Origin: Ophiura sarsii
Taxonomy: Eukaryota; Echinodermata; Ophiuroidea; Amphilepidida; Ophiuridae
Direction: 5' to 3'
DNA length: 64,000 bases
Assembly (NCBI GenBank): GCA_035610835.1
Contig: CM069447.1
Span: 19,688,043 to 19,752,042 of the forward strand
Made by a program: the position numbers and the translations under genes. This document shows, piece by piece, positions 19,585-31,159 of the stretch; position 1 is the stretch's first letter, and every line of letters starts with the position of its first letter. Under the pieces are notes generated by a model. It did no database searches and was not told where the DNA came from. It saw only the letters and a program-made list of their open reading frames with translations.

Positions 19585-20105
19585 TGAATAAGTTTATGTC
19601 ACAACACTCAGGGGTTGGTTAACGGGGAGGTAAAAACAAGGATGGATCAAACTTGAACAATAAATATTGGATATCCTACACACTGCAAAAACACCGGTGT
19701 TAAAAATAACACCGTTCGGTGTTCTGAGAGGTCCACACCAATTGGTGTTATTTTAACACTATCTTGGTGTTACATTAACACTTACAGTGTTACATTAACA
19801 CTTACAGTGTTATTTTTCACACTTGCAGTTGTTAAAATGACACTACATGGTGTTGGTACACCGGTGTTAATTTTTTTTGTTGGTGTGGACCTCTCACAAC
19901 ACCAATGGTGTTATTTTTAACACCGGTGTTTTTGCAGTGCATTCTTAAACTATTTTGTCAGTGTTAAACCTTTCATGAATAAGTTTATGTCACAACACTC
20001 AGGGCCAAGGGTTGGTTAACGGGGAGGTAACAACAAGGATGGATCAAACTTAAACAATAAATATTGGATATCCTACATTCTTAAACTATTTTGTCAGTGT
20101 TAAAA
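19585..20105 (+). repeat. Local tandem duplication inside unit B
   Basis: The block 'tcatgaataagtttatgtca ... ggatatccta' occurs at 19585-19680 and again at 19974-20089. Unit A has it once (about 4190-4295). The first repeat carries the MITE at 19681-19939. Confidence 0.8.
19681..19939 (+). mobile_element. Self-complementary MITE built of 'acaccggtgtt' words, CA target site
   Basis: Ends cactgcaaaaacaccggtgt and acaccggtgtttttgcagtg are perfect inverted repeats. The interior is a series of ggtgtta/taacacc words, so most of the 259 bp can fold on itself. Comparison with unit A (cctacattc) and the second local repeat shows the insertion duplicated only CA. The superfamily is not assigned. Confidence 0.85.
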
Positions 20106-20143
20106 ATGGTTATGTAACCCCCGGTTAAACTGGACCACGCTTC

Positions 20144-20391
20144 TTAACACTTTACACGCGACAGGCGTCTGCAGACGACATTCCAATAACAATTCACATG
20201 TTTCAAAAATGTCAATATTATTCGCTTAAATTACCATATTTGGAATTACCATAAGAAATGCATTGAAATAAGTACAATCATGCCTAGAATTGGTTCAGTA
20301 AGCCTTGTGATAGACCTTGAAAGTTGTAAAAAGGTTTCTGAAAATCTTGTTTTGCATTTCGTTAAACCAATAACCGCGTGGAATGTGTTAA
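20144..20391 (+). mobile_element. TTAA-flanked MITE, copy 5 (orthologue of copy 1)
   Basis: TTAACACTTTACACGCG to CCGCGTGGAATGTGTTAA, matching 4342-4578 in unit A. Its right TTAA (20388-20391) is shared with the next copy. Confidence 0.85.
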
Positions 20392-20636
20392 CACTTTCCA
20401 CGCGGCTATTAGTTTTACCATATTATAAGAAACAGATTTTCAGAAACCTTTCCCAATTTTCAACGTCTATCTCAAGGATTACTGAACCAATACGAGGCAT
20501 GTTTGTACTTATTTCAATGCTTTACACATGGTGATTCTAAATATGGTTATGAAATTTAACAATTTTGATATTTTTGAAACAGTTAGAGACATTTTGGAAT
20601 GTCGTCTGCAGACGCCTGCCGCGTGGAAAGTGTTAA
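20388..20636 (-). mobile_element. TTAA-flanked MITE, copy 6, inserted at the TTAA of copy 5
   Basis: TTAACACTTTCCACGCGGC to GCCGCGTGGAAAGTGTTAA, in the opposite orientation to copy 5 (the internal gtcgtctgcagacgcctgcc is now at the right). Unit A has one TTAA here and then ggaatgata, so this second copy landed in that TTAA and duplicated exactly four bases. This is the hallmark of piggyBac transposition. Confidence 0.88.
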
Positions 20637-21435
20637 GGAATGATAGCATAAACTTATAGGAACGGTCATTTCAATCGGGGTTCATGACTCATCAGATGAC
20701 GCGAATTAATTTGAACTCGTATGACATCAAATGGCCCCGGATGACCTTCACAGATCTTTGATCTTTTCAACGAAATTACAAAAATGGCATTCAGATTTAA
20801 AATGTCACAGAGCTCTGAATTCGGCTTTTAAAAGGTTTGACATATTATGATCTCCAAACTATGGTCATGTATTTATGTTATTATTGATAGATATATGTTA
20901 CGCTAAGATATATATATTTCCACCGGAATAAATCCTAACTAGTGACACAATTCAATAACAATTGACACATATCTTTACGTTCTTAGTAATATTATATATG
21001 TTTATATACATTCAATAAATCAAAAATATATAATCGACAATATAATACAAATGGTATAGTACATAAGATGAACTTGAAGATCCTTAAACATGTTAAAGAT
21101 AAAGTTGACGCGATTGAGCTCTTTCAGAATATGCTGATTGTGACGATATGACTTCAGAGTTCACCTCGTTGTAAATACAGAATATTGAAGAACCAATACT
21201 GTTCTTGCGTAGAATAATAGAAGAACAACGTAGAGACGAATCAAAGTGTTCTAAAGATGATGACACAAAAATAACAAGCGCCCTTACACAAATGGTGCAA
21301 TCTCTAGAATCTGTTTGGTAATTGCAAATATCCGTCGCTGGCAAAACCAGGAGGAAGATATAAAGATGTTGTTGACACTGTATGACGTCACTGAGTCAAA
21401 TGGCGAAACAAGTGTACAATCAGGTTTTAAAAAAA
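20637..21435. other. Noncoding duplicated sequence
   Basis: Counterpart of 4579-5547. Short frames at about 21093-21344 do not match unit A in frame and are not called. Confidence 0.45.
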
Positions 21436-21790
21436 GTTGTGTTGCCCTAAGCGACCGACCCTAAAATCGCCAAAAATAGGGTCGGCTTTTTTTCTTCTTT
21501 TTTTTCTTCAATTTTTTATCTTCTTTCTTTCTTTCTTTCTCTTTTTAGATCCTTGTCCTTAAAGTGTCTAAATTTTATTATTTCTTGCTTGAAATTAATA
21601 AGTAAGCTTTACTAAATGTTTTAGACTATTATCACACTAGGAACATTAGTTAAATTGACATATGGAACTATACCAATTTTGTCTTGACATAAACCATATA
21701 TTTTTCAGCCAAAAAAAGAAAGACAAAAAAAAGAAAGACAAAATCCGACCAATTTCAAGTTTTTGGCACTTGAGGGCAACACAACAACAA
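21436..21790 (+). mobile_element. MITE with pyrimidine/purine-rich arms, copy 2
   Basis: Left end gttgtgttgccctaagcgac and right end ttgagggcaacacaacaaca, with inner cttctttctttctttc and aaaagaaagacaaa tracts. Orthologue of 5548-5925. Confidence 0.65.
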
Positions 21791-23219
21791 CAACAAATTG
21801 GCCTCAGTCGCTGACTGCTGGCGATCAATAAGGTCGTGCAGAATGTTGTACAATAACAAGCAACCACTCGCTGGTCAAAATAATGTTCAACATGTATTAA
21901 ATAAAAATACAGCAAAGTTGTTTACAACATAATATGCAAAGATATAGTTGGCTCAGTGAAACTATGTGTAATCTAGTTGAAGCGAGTTTGTTCAGCAGGC
22001 ACGTCGTATCAGAACCAAAGAACCAAAGATGTTATATTGAAATTAGCAAATGAATTAAATACAAATATTCTAGAACCCATTTTATGATAAACAATCCTAA
22101 AATGTTTACTATTATAATCATGAAGAACACAGACATCTATTAAGTTTCATAACAACTAATGACTATCCTTCAATTATGCACAAATAATTATTATTCTTTC
22201 AAATTCAATACCGATCTTAACGTAAAGTATTAATAGGGTATGATTATCAAGTATTGTATAACGCAACGCATCCCGGCCTTCCAGTAATTTGTATAGACAA
22301 ATCATAACCAATAGTTTTATATTACAAGATTTGGATGACTGTTAAACAATATATACAAATATATTACAATATAAAATACTAAGTACAAAATGTATCATTC
22401 TTACCTGTATTAAAAATAAATGCGGCAAAGGAGTATACAAAATATGCAAGGATACTATAGGCTGAAATTGTAATATTCTCATAATTTAGTTGCGGGTCTG
22501 TTCAGCATGAACGTCATCTGGCAACACTGACTTATTTAAGTCAGGTGATTGTTGGACCGAAGATTCTCAATCATGAAGTCAGTTTTGGCACACAAAAGTA
22601 CCAACAACCTTTTCACTTTTTTTATTGCTGAAATCAGTATAATTAGGACGATTTTTCCTTACAATGAGCAAAAACTAGAGGCAACAGAGGTTGCTGGTTT
22701 GTTATGACCCTGTCTTTATATAACTGCTAAATTAATGTCTTTCACCTCCGAAATTGTAGGCGAAATCTAAGAAATCATGAGTTTGTCAACCTAGAAATAC
22801 GAAGAGACCTGCTCTTTAGATTCTCTTGCAAATTAATGTTATGGCAAAAATAGTATTTCATGTACTCAATAGCAATAATATGTTAATTTAAAAACAACTA
22901 CTTGTGGCAAGAATATTGCCTACGTCATTCAAAATTATAGCATCAAATATAATGTTTACGGGAGTTATTTATATTTTTATGATACGGTCAAAGGTCCTAT
23001 ATAGTCAGATGTGTCAAAGTGAAAATCAGAATAGCTCCAAAATGCTTTGAAATTTCTAACTTTGCTACTGTATAAAAATGAAAATAACTATAACCTTTTG
23101 AGGAACTATGTACATTTAATTTGAATGCATTTTTTAATATATTACCTTCTTAAAAACAAGATCTTTTATTTCATTAATGCTGTGTGAATATAAAGGAATA
23201 CTAGTATCATGCCCATAAT
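21791..23219. other. Noncoding unit B sequence
   Basis: 21790-21885 is the reverse-oriented relative of 63020-63048 plus 63804-63860 and serves as the empty site for the Harbinger-like MITE. 22140-22300 recurs inverted at about 59600-59700. The rest matches unit A or is unassigned. Confidence 0.5.
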
Positions 23220-23439
23220 TTAACACTTTCTACGCCGCTATTAGTTTTACCATACCAAACAAATTTGTTCAGAAGCCTTTCCAATTTCAAAGTTTATGTC
23301 TAGAAGTAGGTACTGATACGGTACTTTTAATACATTTCTCAAGTATGGTGATAAGATCCAATGATTTTTACATTTTTGAAACAGTTTGTGATATTTTAGA
23401 ACTGTCGTCTGCAGACGACTGCCGCGTGGAAAGTGTTGA
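23220..23439 (+). mobile_element. TTAA-type MITE, copy 7 (orthologue of copy 2)
   Basis: TTAACACTTTCTACGCCGC to CTGCCGCGTGGAAAGTGTTGA. It keeps the gtcgtctgcagacgac palindrome that the unit A copy has lost. Confidence 0.8.
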
Positions 23440-23713
23440 GTGCAAAAGAATTTCAAGAGCAGTCTCCTAAAATTAGTTTAGTTACCATAAATGTAAAGAT
23501 TTAATATAATGTTAAGAAATCATGGGTGAATTTAAAGATATAAGGCCTGACGCTCCAAATAAATTACAATTCTACATGTTAGTTTTGAAATTAAATTAAA
23601 TTGGGCGGTTCCCGATGATATGCATTGCACGCGCTCCATAACAATTAATTGATGTTATATTGATTAACGTGTCAAATATCTGTTTTTTTAAATGTTTTCT
23701 TTTAATGAAAAAA

Positions 23714-23930
23714 AACACGCGGCAGGCGTCTGCAGACGACATGCCATAATTTCACAAAATGTTTCAAAAATGTCAACATTATTGAATTTCATCACATATT
23801 TTGGAATCACCATGATAATGGCATTACAATAAATACAAACATGCCTAGTATTGGTTCAGTAATTCTTGAGATAGACTTTAAAAGTTGGGAAAGGTTTCCG
23901 AAAATATCTGTTTTGAAAATGGTAATAATA
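23714..23930 (+). mobile_element. TTAA-type MITE, copy 8 (orthologue of copy 3, right end decayed)
   Basis: Begins acacgcggcaggcgtctgca and follows the family body to about 23925, where the right terminus is absent, as in unit A. Confidence 0.7.
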
Positions 23931-24241
23931 ATAGAAAGTATTAAATGACTACCTGCGTTTGGACTGAAATGAGTATCATCATGCAGTATCCCTTTTACAA
24001 TCACATATGCACATACAAAGTTGCCACATAAACCAAAATACCTTGAAGAATAATTGATCGGGTTTATTTTTTCTCTTCTCATAATATTAAGGTATTCAAT
24101 TGTTGTGAGCAAATAGTTGCACAGATGGCGCTTTTCATTCTCGAAGTGATGATAAATGTAACTCCCTGATAACTGGATCACGCACCTTTATATGCGGTAT
24201 GCCATTTACTTTATGTGGCGATCATTTCGAAGCGCGATATA

Positions 24242-24903
24242 CCGGGTGGTTCAAAAAAAAGTTGACCCAAGTTCCAAGAAATTTTTCAACCACATTTAAA
24301 GGTTTAGAGAATTTATGTTTACATAGTCTTAATCAGCAGTAAATTTTGAAATTATCCTGAAAAGATGGCACGTTTAGCTTGTTTGGTTCTTCAGATATGG
24401 TTCATTACAGAAAACATGTACAAAACTGACTTGTCCACGGGAGCGTCATTTAGTTGTTTACTTCGACAAAACATTATGCTCTAGTTTCAGAATTGAAAAG
24501 CCCGCCCTGACAAAGTATCCCAATCTTTGTGCTTATGTGCCATTCACATTCAACAAAGAAATGTAGGTACGTATTAGTAGGTAATGTCAAGCACCAGACA
24601 GATGTTTCAGATGTCTCCTTTTTCCTTTTTCTCCATTTTTGTACAATTTGTGACCAATCGTGTGTAAGTCCACTTGTGCATTCCATCTCTACTAAAGGAC
24701 GCTCCCGTGGACAAGGCAGTTTTGTGCATGCTTTCAGTAATGAACCATATCTGAAGAACCAACCAAGATAAATGTATCATTTTTTCAGGATAATTTCAAA
24801 ACTTACTGCTGATCAAGACTAAGTAAACACATATTCTCTGAAACTTCAAATGTGTTTTAAAAAATTCCTTGAACTTGGGTCAACTTTTTTTTGAACCACC
24901 CGG
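24242..24903 (+). mobile_element. Mariner-like MITE, 'ccgggtggttc' family, copy 2
   Basis: Inverted ends ccgggtggttcaaaaaaaag and the reverse complement of the same motif at 24884-24903, with TA on both sides. The interior is broadly the reverse complement of copy 1 at 18965-19574, so both share the 'ggagcgtcctttagtagag' core. The two halves of each copy are themselves imperfect inverted repeats. Confidence 0.85.
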
Positions 24904-25008
24904 TAGTTGATATGTGATAACCGGTTTACACGTTAACACTTCGATAGTGAATAAAACGAAACCGATGTTTGAAAACAAAGGAGTCTCCTTTCCAATGCCA
25001 TCCACTAA

Positions 25009-26559
25009 TTACCCCCGGGAGGGGGTAACTATGCAAGTCATTGTCTTGAATATCTTCACCAAGGATTGGTTGCGTTCTACCACATATAGCTGCTCTCCAT
25101 CGTCAGTTACAGCGATCCCCTGAGGGTCAACCAGCCATTGGACGATACATCCAAGGCACTGATCACCATCCGCTGTATACCGGTATACAGAATTGTCACC
25201 ACTATTCAGAACAAAGATTTCATCTTGCTTGCTGCAGCAAACAGCATCCGGACGCCATCGATCAACCTCTGGAGGGCGCTCTACTACTCGGGCATTGATA
25301 CCAGAGTAATCCATTACCTGTAGACTGTTGTCTTCGAATGTAACCGCGATAGCTCCCTTGGAGGTGACGTCAAGCCTGCGCGGTTCAGCAGGTGTCGTAA
25401 ATTGCAGGTGTAGACGACCATCTCCATTGTAGATAGCTATGGAATTACGCAACCCTGCAATAATCAATCCATTTGAGTCTACCGCTAGTGTTTTAGGAGC
25501 GTTGTGAACAAAATCAAAAATAACATTTACTACATGGGTAGCTATATCTAGGGCGCTAACATTTCTTTTTTGGAACCAACCGGCCTCACAGTTGAAAAAT
25601 GAAATTGAAGTGTGACCAGGGAAAATGTATGTAGGAAAGTCGTGATAGTCTTCATCATATTTATGTACAGCGAAATCCACTGGATCTTTCTCATTGTTCG
25701 TTCTCATCATGAATCCAGGAAATACATCAAAGGATGATATAGGACTTCCATTCCTTGAGAATTCTTCGCAAGCACTAGTTAAACTAGTCTGTAACCATCC
25801 CCATAATGTGAACCGCGATAATAACCCTAGTACGGCTACATGCCCATCAGGTAGGATTGCTATTCCTGACGAAACGAATCGCCTTATACCCCACTTTGTA
25901 CTAGAAAAGTCAGTGCTGAATTGTCCTGTCTGCCGCCATACAGCGGGAGCACAATCATTTTGAAGGACATGATTAGCTGTTCTATGCAAAGCTGTTTGCC
26001 CAGCATATCCCAACGGACTAGCAGCTGCCGCAGCGCCGTGAAAGCCCTCTTCCTTCTCGCTAGTGAGATACTCATCCTGAATTGCTCTAGGATGACTCCT
26101 TGCTCTAGGATGACTCCGAGTCCATGCCAAACTTCTGGGTGTACACAGTTGGAGGACATCACCAACATGATTAGTTGTTCTACGAAATGCTGTTTGCCCA
26201 GCATATCCCAACGAACTGCCAGCTGCAGCAGCGCCTTGATAGCCCTCTTCATTCTCGCTAGTGAGATATTCATTCTGAATGGCTCTGACCTTATTGTAAA
26301 GATCGTTATCTGTCTCTTGAAGAACTTTCATGAATGCCAAGAAAACGTCCATGCTTTTTCTTTTCATCAGGTCTAGCAACCGGTCTATCCTCTTACTCTT
26401 AACTGAAATAGCTTGAATTTCTTGATGTTCGTCATTTGAAATAACTTCAGGAACTGTTGCCTTGAGTTCCACATAGAATTCATCATCGAGATTCAAGTAT
26501 TTGCGAAGTGTAGGGTTCATTCTGTTCAGGATTACTCCTACTTTCTCTCTTTCATCCAT
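25009..26559 (-). CDS. CARD-NHL protein, paralogue 2 (516 aa, no B-box)
   Basis: Residues 1-95 match the CARD-like domain of paralogue 1 almost throughout (YLNLDDEFYVELKATVPEVI, RLLDLMKRKSMDVFLAFMKV). No B-box cysteines follow. The linker instead carries an internal duplication: residues 93-131 and 159-197 both read AIQ(N/D)EYLTSE.EEG..GAAAA..LGYAGQTA.(H/R)RT.NHV, joined by an SHPRA repeat. The NHL-type propeller runs from about residue 211 (KTLAVDSNGLIIAG; PRRLDVTSKGAIAVTFEDN; DPQGIAVTDDGEQLYVVE). The C-terminus is extended (CIVTPSRG) because a small deletion relative to paralogue 3 shifts the frame past the ancestral stop. The frame is intact and may be expressed. A cytosolic sensor/adaptor role is inference. 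Confidence 0.86.
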   Translation of the reverse strand: MDEREKVGVILNRMNPTLRKYLNLDDEFYVELKATVPEVISNDEHQEIQAISVKSKRIDRLLDLMKRKSMDVFLAFMKVLQETDNDLYNKVRAIQNEYLTSENEEGYQGAAAAGSSLGYAGQTAFRRTTNHVGDVLQLCTPRSLAWTRSHPRARSHPRAIQDEYLTSEKEEGFHGAAAAASPLGYAGQTALHRTANHVLQNDCAPAVWRQTGQFSTDFSSTKWGIRRFVSSGIAILPDGHVAVLGLLSRFTLWGWLQTSLTSACEEFSRNGSPISSFDVFPGFMMRTNNEKDPVDFAVHKYDEDYHDFPTYIFPGHTSISFFNCEAGWFQKRNVSALDIATHVVNVIFDFVHNAPKTLAVDSNGLIIAGLRNSIAIYNGDGRLHLQFTTPAEPRRLDVTSKGAIAVTFEDNSLQVMDYSGINARVVERPPEVDRWRPDAVCCSKQDEIFVLNSGDNSVYRYTADGDQCLGCIVQWLVDPQGIAVTDDGEQLYVVERNQSLVKIFKTMTCIVTPSRG

Positions 26560-26646
26560 CTCTGCTGGAAAAATAAAAAGGAATATAAAAAAATGCTAAC
26601 CAGTGTGCATTTTGTTTCTGAAGAGTGAGGGTCTGTGAGACCCTCA
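26560..26646 (-). promoter_or_regulatory. Splice-acceptor-like tract and short palindrome upstream of paralogue 2
   Basis: Same ttatttttccagcag acceptor before agATGGATG, and the same tgagggtct-gtg-agaccctca hairpin (26626-26646), as in paralogue 1. Confidence 0.55.
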
Positions 26647-27447
26647 TGAATTTTGAAACCTCTATGTTATTACTCAAATCATATTTAACTTAAAAGAATA
26701 CATACAAAGTTTACAGGGTACGTTTTTAATTCGTTCTAAAATCAATCTGAGGTGGTCCAGGTACTATTTTAAGTTATAATTATCCAAAACAAATTAAAAT
26801 CTTTTGTTATGAACAGTATAAAAAAATTAAAAGTGATTACCGGTCAGTAGACCAGCCAATGGCAATAAATGTGTTCCAAACAAATTTATCACGGCATTTT
26901 TTTGTTACAGTTTGACACCTAGGCTAAATAAAGTACTTAAATAGTAAGCTTTCCAATGAAGGGGTGTGACAAAAATAGAAATCGATTTTTAGGCCATTTT
27001 TAGCATGAAAAAAGTAATTTTTGGGCAAAAATGTATTTGTTACGCTTTTTGTGTTATTACTATCTTTTTCACAATGTACTGTCCACCAGTAATCAGTTTG
27101 ACCTGATTTAAGGGTTATTAAAGGAATAATTCGGACTTAAAGCTGCTAAAATATAGAGAAAATAAAGGCACAAGGGAGTGCAAATGGGAACTTCTCTTAG
27201 TTTCGTAGTTTTATTTGCCACTTATATTAGCGAGTTGTGTTACCAAGATTAATTTTAGTATCTCTTATCAGCCAAATTGTATGATAACAAGTATAGTTTG
27301 AACTTATGAAGTATGTATTAGACTACTAAAAACTCATATCCAGCATATTTGCTTTGTTAACATACTTTAAATCCAAGATGGTCCCCGAAATGGCTACCTT
27401 GAACGTATAAATAGCCTATAACAGCGTATATAGCATCACATTCACCA
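26647..27447. other. Noncoding upstream flank of paralogue 2
   Basis: Nearly identical to 10933-11780, apart from a deletion of about 60 bp near 27270 that removes the aaaatggccgcc segment. No coding sequence seen; an upstream 5'UTR exon may lie here but cannot be placed. Confidence 0.5.
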
Positions 27448-28085
27448 ATTGGGCTATTCCATTTATTAATGGTACACCCCCTATAGAAGGCAAACATTTG
27501 TTTACAGAAAATATTGGGAAATCCCACTGCCAAATTTTGTTGCCTTCTATAGGGGTGTGACCAAAACTGCTTCAAAAATTGGGAATTCCAACTGCAAAAA
27601 TGTTGCTGCCTTCTATACCCCTATAGAAGGCAACCATATTTTTACAGAAAATATTGGGAAATCCCACTGCCAAATGTTGCTGCCTTCTATAGGGGTGTGA
27701 CCAAAACTGCTTCAAAAATTGGGAATTCCAACTGCAAAAATGTTGCTGCCTTCTATACCCCTATAGAAGGCAACCATATTTTTACAGAAAATATTGGGAA
27801 TTCCCCCTGCAAAATGTTGCTGCCTTCTATACCCCTATAGAAGGCAAACATATTTTTACTGAAAATATTGGGAATTCTCACTGCAAAATTTTGCTTTGCT
27901 GCCTTCTATACCCCTATAGAAGGCAAATTTATTTTTACAGAAAATATTGGGAATTGGGAATTCCGAGTGCAAAATGTTGCTGCCTTCTATAGGGGGGAGG
28001 TGTCCCAGCTACACCTTTTTTCTTTTTTGGAATAACCAGGTTGCTTTTTGTTTTTAAAATTGGGAATTCCCATGCCTTCTATAGG
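27448..28085 (+). repeat. Palindromic tandem array of 'tgccttctatagggg' units
   Basis: Inverted pairs tgccttctatacccctatag..aggca recur about every 60-135 bp (27477, 27541, 27611, 27682, 27752, 27823, 27903, 27982, 28074). The spacers alternate between 'tttttacagaaaatattggg' and 'caaaactgcttcaaaaattg'. Each unit can fold as a hairpin. No coding content. Confidence 0.85.
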
Positions 28086-28920
28086 TGTGTTTTCTTTTTT
28101 TCGGGGGGGGGGGAGGTACAGAAAAGGTACATCAGTACACAAAAAAGGTACATTGGTACACAAAACCGGTACCCCGCCCACTTCTCCCGTATCCTATTCC
28201 TTTCACTTGCAAATATGAGCCATCAACAGGGGCAAAGCTCTCCATACCCTCTCCTCTACATTTCCCCCTGTTTCTGTCTCATTTTATTTTCATGCTCCAC
28301 ATCCAGACCCGTAACCGGGTGGGGGGGGGGGGGGGGGGGGGGGGGGTGGCGGGTTACTAACTTTAAGACAAAAACAGGGTGTAATTTGGTGAGAATGGTG
28401 TAAATTAATTAACCTCTCGCACTTTGCAAAAAGGGTTCAAATTGGGCAGTTGTGGAAATGTTTAAATAGAAACATCATAATATAACATTTTTGGAGAGAA
28501 TGAACAAAATGGCCGCACAATCCCTGTCCCTCATCAGGTAGGTAGGTAGGCCTGAGCCAAAAAATAGGCAAAATCACCCCTTCAAATGACCATTGTTCTA
28601 TTTTGCTGCTGCTTCCGCCCAAAGAAATACCCCACCCCAACAACAACAAACAAACGTAAATTCATTTGGTGCTGACACTACCCTGTCAGTAGTAGGCAGC
28701 ACAAGTCATGCCGTACGAACCTACGTTTAGCAGATTTGTACTATTTGTAGACTAAATTCTAATTTATAAACAAATGGAGGGATATAGAAATGTGTTCTTT
28801 CCACTTTATATCATTTAGTTATGTACTTGATGTTTTGATTCATCAACCAATCTGAAAATAAATGTCAGTAGTACTAATACCGGGGGGGGGGGGGGTGGTT
28901 CTTCTACCAAAATCATACGT
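28086..28920. other. Unassigned sequence with G-runs
   Basis: Three G homopolymers (about 28102-28112, 28320-28346, 28881-28896). 'cccgtaaccgggt' at 28306 resembles the ends of the MITE at 49246-49517. No gene. Confidence 0.4.
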
Positions 28921-29330
28921 GGATGTGCCTCCCAGAAAAACAAACATGTAACCATCTTGTTAAGCTTGAATAATGAAACATTGAAACTAATACGCGCGAA
29001 ACACGCAAAAATTGGAATTTATAACACTAAAATGGTCAAGTATGATGTTTTTTAACGTTCCGCAAATATTTATGGGGTTCAAGACCCATTATAATGTTGA
29101 AACCTGGAGACAAAATGCAAAAATGTCAGTTTAAAAAAAAAAAGCCAGAAAAACTTTCCTGAAGCCATCTTGTTAAGCTTGAATAATGAAACATTAAAAC
29201 TAATACGCGGGAAGCGCGCAAAACTTTTTAACACTATACTGGAATGGAATTGGAATGGCGAAAAACTCGGTCAGTTTACGAAACTTGCCACAGTTTGCTT
29301 ATTTTTCAGTCGATTACTTTCATTTTTTGG
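28921..29330 (-). repeat. Short array of the 'cgcgcgaattagtttcaatg' minisatellite, reverse orientation
   Basis: Units such as 'catcttgttaagcttgaata' followed by 'atgaaacattgaaactaata' and 'cgcgcgaaacacgc' are the reverse complement of the array at 33555-35100. Two clear units start at about 28950 and 29168. Confidence 0.7.
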
Positions 29331-31159
29331 GAGGATAAACCAGATTAACAACACCTTAAATACAAACAATAACAATTCCATGGTTCAATGCACGCATCAA
29401 GGTCAAATGGCCGTTTCAAATCGTGCACAATTCTTTTTGATTCAATCCCCACCTATATACCATTCTTAAATTTATTTCCATAACTCAAGAAATGACATTT
29501 GTAAAAAAGCACCTGATTTTCGGGCAAAATACCTTATTTGGGGGCTAATTAAAAAAGGTACATAGGCTATTCTATCTTGAACTACCCATTCCAGGGAATC
29601 TATTGGGTGTCTAGAAAATGGGGCCGGAAAATGGGGGGGGGGGGGGGGGGGGCAGGAACATTGCTGGCTGCGTCCATGTTTTATAACCTGGAAAACGGGG
29701 CCGAAAAACAGGGCACTATCAATACTTTTTGCTATAGTTGCATGCGAGAACTGCAAAGATTGTGGCCCTGTTTTCCAGATTAAAAACGGGGCCCGATCAA
29801 TTATTTTTATTACCCCGGGGTAATGGGGCTACCATCTTTGGTCTCTGAGTTTACTGTGTGCAATTGGATTGGAAGTGATTGTAAGATTTGAAGAGTTATC
29901 ATGCTTTTGTTAGTATTCTGTAACAGAATGAAAATGATGTAAAATGTGTGTTTTTACTAATAAGGCAAAAAAAAGAGAGAGGAGGGGCGGGTGTGCGGAT
30001 TTTTTGTTTGATTTTTTAATTTTCTTATACCAGCCGAAGCTCAAAGTTCAGCCAACAAGAAGTTGTAATCACTCTAAGAGCACATAATATGTTTTAAACA
30101 CTTAATTTAATATTCAATGCCATTAAACTGTTAAAAAATAAAAAATCTGAAGAAAAAAAGAAAAAAATCTGGAAAAAATCTGGAAAAAAATCTGAAAAGC
30201 ATGAGAAACAAAATTGCAGCGGCCCTAAATCTGACGAGCAGGCGGTCGAGGACAACATTACATTTTGTTTGGCCTAAGAAGAAGTTCAGGTGAAGGTTTT
30301 TGAATTTCACATTTTTACAAATAAATTTAAACATAAAAATGCATATTTTTGATACAAAACCAATGGTTACCATTCAAAAGTAGTGCAATATCCTTTTGTC
30401 GAACATGGTGAAACATTTCCTAAAAATATTTAGGAATAGGCCTATAATCATTATCAAAAAAGATAAGGCGTCGGGTAACTAATTTGCATATTTGAGAATT
30501 GAATAATTAATATTTCAGTAGGTCTCGAAACTGATAAGTTTAAAAGATATGTCTTATCACAGGTAACCGTCATATTTATAGTAATGCATATTTAATCAAC
30601 TTGACCTAAGTCATTTTGGGGGATTTTCACATTGCAGATTTAATTATTGCATTTCCAGGAACCTGGTGTACAAATATAAAATAAAATACACCATTGATTT
30701 TCTATCAGTTGATAAACTTGTGAGGAGTGTGATGATTAATGTGTTTTTAGTCAATTTAAGAACATAGTCCTCTACAGGAACCCGCTTTTCATAAGGCTAA
30801 GAGAACTGTAACATAAAATAAAACCTAGACCTATTTCAATATGGGTGAAACATGTTGCATAATATAATGATAGATTTTATTGTCGTTCTCAGCGTTCAGT
30901 GGCTCATTTTAATCTCGTTATTTTGATTTGAGGGTCTATGAAGTAAACTACAAGCTAAAATGGATATCGATTCGTTATTTTAATTTGCGACATGCTCAAA
31001 CTTGGTTATATGGAAGATCATACAATTATGCAAATTTCTGTCGAAGGGAAAAAAGTGTACTTTTTAAAAAAAAAGAGTTTGAATATTTAATGAGGTAATT
31101 AGCCCAATTTCTTAATTACAATAAATTAGGAAAATCACCACAATAATATCTATTAATTA
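29331..31159. other. Unassigned AT-rich sequence
   Basis: G-run at about 29632-29651 inside a possible 'gaaaatggggcc' repeat. 30125-30235 is rich in aaaaaatctgg words, like the interior of the MITE at 63049-63803. Short frames are not credible genes. Confidence 0.35.

Larger units (their letters stand above)
18790..27447 (+). repeat. Segmental duplication unit B (direct copy of about 3935-11780)
   Basis: Collinear with unit A. It differs by later insertions (mariner-like at 18965 and 24242, the CA-flanked MITE at 19681, an extra TTAA MITE at 20388), a local 0.4-kb tandem duplication, and the absence of the MITE at 6103-6625. The right end stops where the palindromic array at 27448 begins. 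Confidence 0.85.

Noticed and set aside
27448..28010. Regularly spaced direct and inverted repeats resembling a CRISPR array
   Set aside because: Spacers are themselves repeated, units are palindromic, and the DNA is eukaryotic; it is a minisatellite-like array.
29170..29469. 99-codon frame ending near 29469
   Set aside because: It starts in the inverted minisatellite array and has no domain similarity.
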